NCBI RefSeq assembly: GCF_014803385.1
Contig: NZ_JACYFC010000002.1
Span: 434,001-498,000 of the forward strand
DNA: 64,000 nt
Direction: 5' to 3'
DNA from: Marinomonas colpomeniae
GTDB lineage: Bacteria; Pseudomonadota; Gammaproteobacteria; Pseudomonadales; Marinomonadaceae
This document shows, one piece after another, positions 62,750-64,000 of the stretch (position 1 is its first letter; each line of letters starts with the position of its first letter). A program made the position numbers and the translations under genes. A model generated the notes under the pieces. The model had not been told where the DNA came from. It saw only the letters and a program-made list of their open reading frames with translations, and searched no databases.

Positions 62750-63975
62750 TGCCTGATTACGGCAAAATCGCACAACAAGTCATGATGCGTTGTGATGAGC
62801 TTGGCAAAATCAGTCAATCAGATGAAAATTTGGATCGACGCTATCTCACACCAGAGCACCAGCAGGCGAACCAATTAGTGGGCGAATGGATGTCCCAAGC
62901 GGGTATGAAAACTTGGCAAGATGAAGCTGGAAATCTGTGGGGACGTTTGGAAAGTAAAACACCAAATGCACCACGATTTTTAGTGGGCAGTCATTTGGAT
63001 ACGGTTCCGAATGGCGGTAAATATGATGGTATGTTGGGGGTATTGGCGCCGATCTCCTTAATAAATGAATTTAATGAACAATCTATCGAATTGCCATTTC
63101 ATTTTGATCTCGTTGGGTTTGGCGACGAAGAAGGTACGCGTTTTCGTTCTACTTTATTGGGCAGTCGTGCACTCACAGGCGAATGGCCAGCTGAATGGGC
63201 AGAAGTGGAAGACGCTGACGGTATTAGTTTAAAAAATGCTTTAAAAACCTTCGGCTCCGACTTCGATAAAATCCCCAATGCGGCCATTTCTACAGATGAT
63301 TTAATAGGGTATTTGGAACTTCACATTGAACAAGGTCCTGTGTTAGAAGACGAAAATTTACCGGTTGGCGTGGTTAGTGCGATTGCTGGCGCGAAGCGTT
63401 TTGATCTGTCTGTCAAAGGCATGGCGGGACACGCAGGCACAGTGCCAATGCCACTACGTCAAGACGCATTATGCGCGGTCAGTGAAATGATTTTGGTCGT
63501 GGAAAAAGTCGCTCAAGAACATGGCATTGTTGCCACCGTCGGACAGATAAATAACCGTCCCAATGGCGTAAATGTCATCTCAGGTAACACTCAATTTTCA
63601 TTAGACATTCGCAGTGAATTTGATGGGAAACGCGATGCAGGACTGGCGCAAATCATGGCAGAAATACAGGTCATCGCCGACCGTCGAAACGTGATTTTAG
63701 AATCGAAGCAAACCCATTCTGCGCCTTCGGTTCATTGTGACTCAGCATTGCAGGGAGTCCTTCGTAACGCCATAGAACACGCAGGGCACAAAGTACTGAC
63801 ATTGCCTTCTGGTGCAGGGCACGATGCTATGGCGATTGCGGACATTTGCCCTGTAGCTATGTTGTTTATGCGTTGTGACAAAGGTATCAGCCATAATCCA
63901 GCGGAAGCGATTACTACACCAGATGTCGCGGTGGCGTTAGAGGTTTTGGATCACGCTATTAAAAACTTGGGTTAG
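62749..63975 (+). CDS. Allantoate amidohydrolase-like M20-family enzyme (AllC/HpxK type)
   Basis: Zinc (or manganese) dependent amidohydrolase of 408 aa in the allantoate amidohydrolase/N-carbamoyl-L-amino-acid hydrolase family. Metal ligands visible: His82 and Asp93 (GSHLDTVPNGGKYDG), Glu127-128 (GDEEGTRF), His near 193 (LELHIEQGP) and a C-terminal His near 384 (ISHNPAEA). Together with the PucG-like partner it fits allantoate cleavage to ureidoglycine. A carbamoyl-amino-acid hydrolase is the alternative. Start codon overlaps the aminotransferase stop. Confidence 0.85.
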   Translation: MPDYGKIAQQVMMRCDELGKISQSDENLDRRYLTPEHQQANQLVGEWMSQAGMKTWQDEAGNLWGRLESKTPNAPRFLVGSHLDTVPNGGKYDGMLGVLAPISLINEFNEQSIELPFHFDLVGFGDEEGTRFRSTLLGSRALTGEWPAEWAEVEDADGISLKNALKTFGSDFDKIPNAAISTDDLIGYLELHIEQGPVLEDENLPVGVVSAIAGAKRFDLSVKGMAGHAGTVPMPLRQDALCAVSEMILVVEKVAQEHGIVATVGQINNRPNGVNVISGNTQFSLDIRSEFDGKRDAGLAQIMAEIQVIADRRNVILESKQTHSAPSVHCDSALQGVLRNAIEHAGHKVLTLPSGAGHDAMAIADICPVAMLFMRCDKGISHNPAEAITTPDVAVALEVLDHAIKNLG

Positions 63976-64000
63976 GGTTAGATAGTTTGTTTTGCTGAAG

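Noticed and set aside
1..64000. CRISPR arrays, tRNA or rRNA genes, insertion sequences, phage genes
   Set aside because: I read for regular spaced repeats, cloverleaf elements and transposase or integrase motifs and saw none.

Overview
The window looks like chromosome from a marine gammaproteobacterium of the Oceanospirillales, most like Marinomonas. This rests on gene content (rhizobial-type glycerol ABC transporter, sugar-acid catabolism, ECF biotin importer, many cyclic-di-GMP and chemotaxis genes) and moderate base composition, not on a marker gene. I saw no rRNA, tRNA, CRISPR array, phage or insertion sequence.

Layout. 1-4.8 kb: the start of a glycerol-type ABC transporter (glpS, glpT, start of glpP) read leftward, divergent from a sigma-54 activator gene; a sigma-54 promoter and six TGTTCA/TGAACA boxes lie between. 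4.9-8.6 kb: a CSS-motif EAL protein, a lipoprotein, an SDR and a divergent LysR regulator. 8.6-12.2 kb: an AT-rich islet (SDR, sugar-lactone-type FAD oxidase, LuxR-type regulator) bracketed by two copies of a ~70 bp sequence. 12.2-20.3 kb: a lipoprotein, a CNNM-type membrane protein, an osmC remnant, a BdlA-like double-PAS chemoreceptor, and a coupled pair of MHYT hybrid kinase and HD-GYP response regulator. 20.5-28.8 kb: intact OsmC, a three-gene metallophore-type ABC importer behind a perfect Zur-like palindrome, a GST, a chemoreceptor, a small monooxygenase, a DMT permease and an Lrp regulator.

29.7-44.3 kb is a sugar-catabolic region: TRAP transporter, LgoD-like zinc dehydrogenase, amidohydrolase-type lactonase, FucU mutarotase, GntR regulator, UxaA-family dehydratase, SDR, RbsABC-type importer, FAH-family hydrolase and aldo/keto reductase. 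Together these fit non-phosphorylating oxidation of L-fucose (and perhaps L-galactose) to pyruvate and L-lactate, with a UxaA-family enzyme where an enolase-type L-fuconate dehydratase would be expected.

44.5-50.2 kb is mixed: an exported alpha/beta hydrolase, a membrane-anchored AraC regulator with matching 22 bp sites at two promoters, DUF805, GNAT, YCII and FAH proteins. 50.5-57.6 kb: a polar amino-acid-type ABC importer divergent from an RpiR regulator, then a BioMNY biotin importer with a BPL_N-like protein. 57.7-64 kb: an operon of amidase, HpxW-like Ntn-hydrolase, TauE permease, PucG-like aminotransferase and allantoate-amidohydrolase-like enzyme, suggesting use of purine-derived ureides. 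GAAAC-N4-GTTTC sites at both the ABC/rpiR promoter region and this operon's promoter suggest one RpiR regulon.
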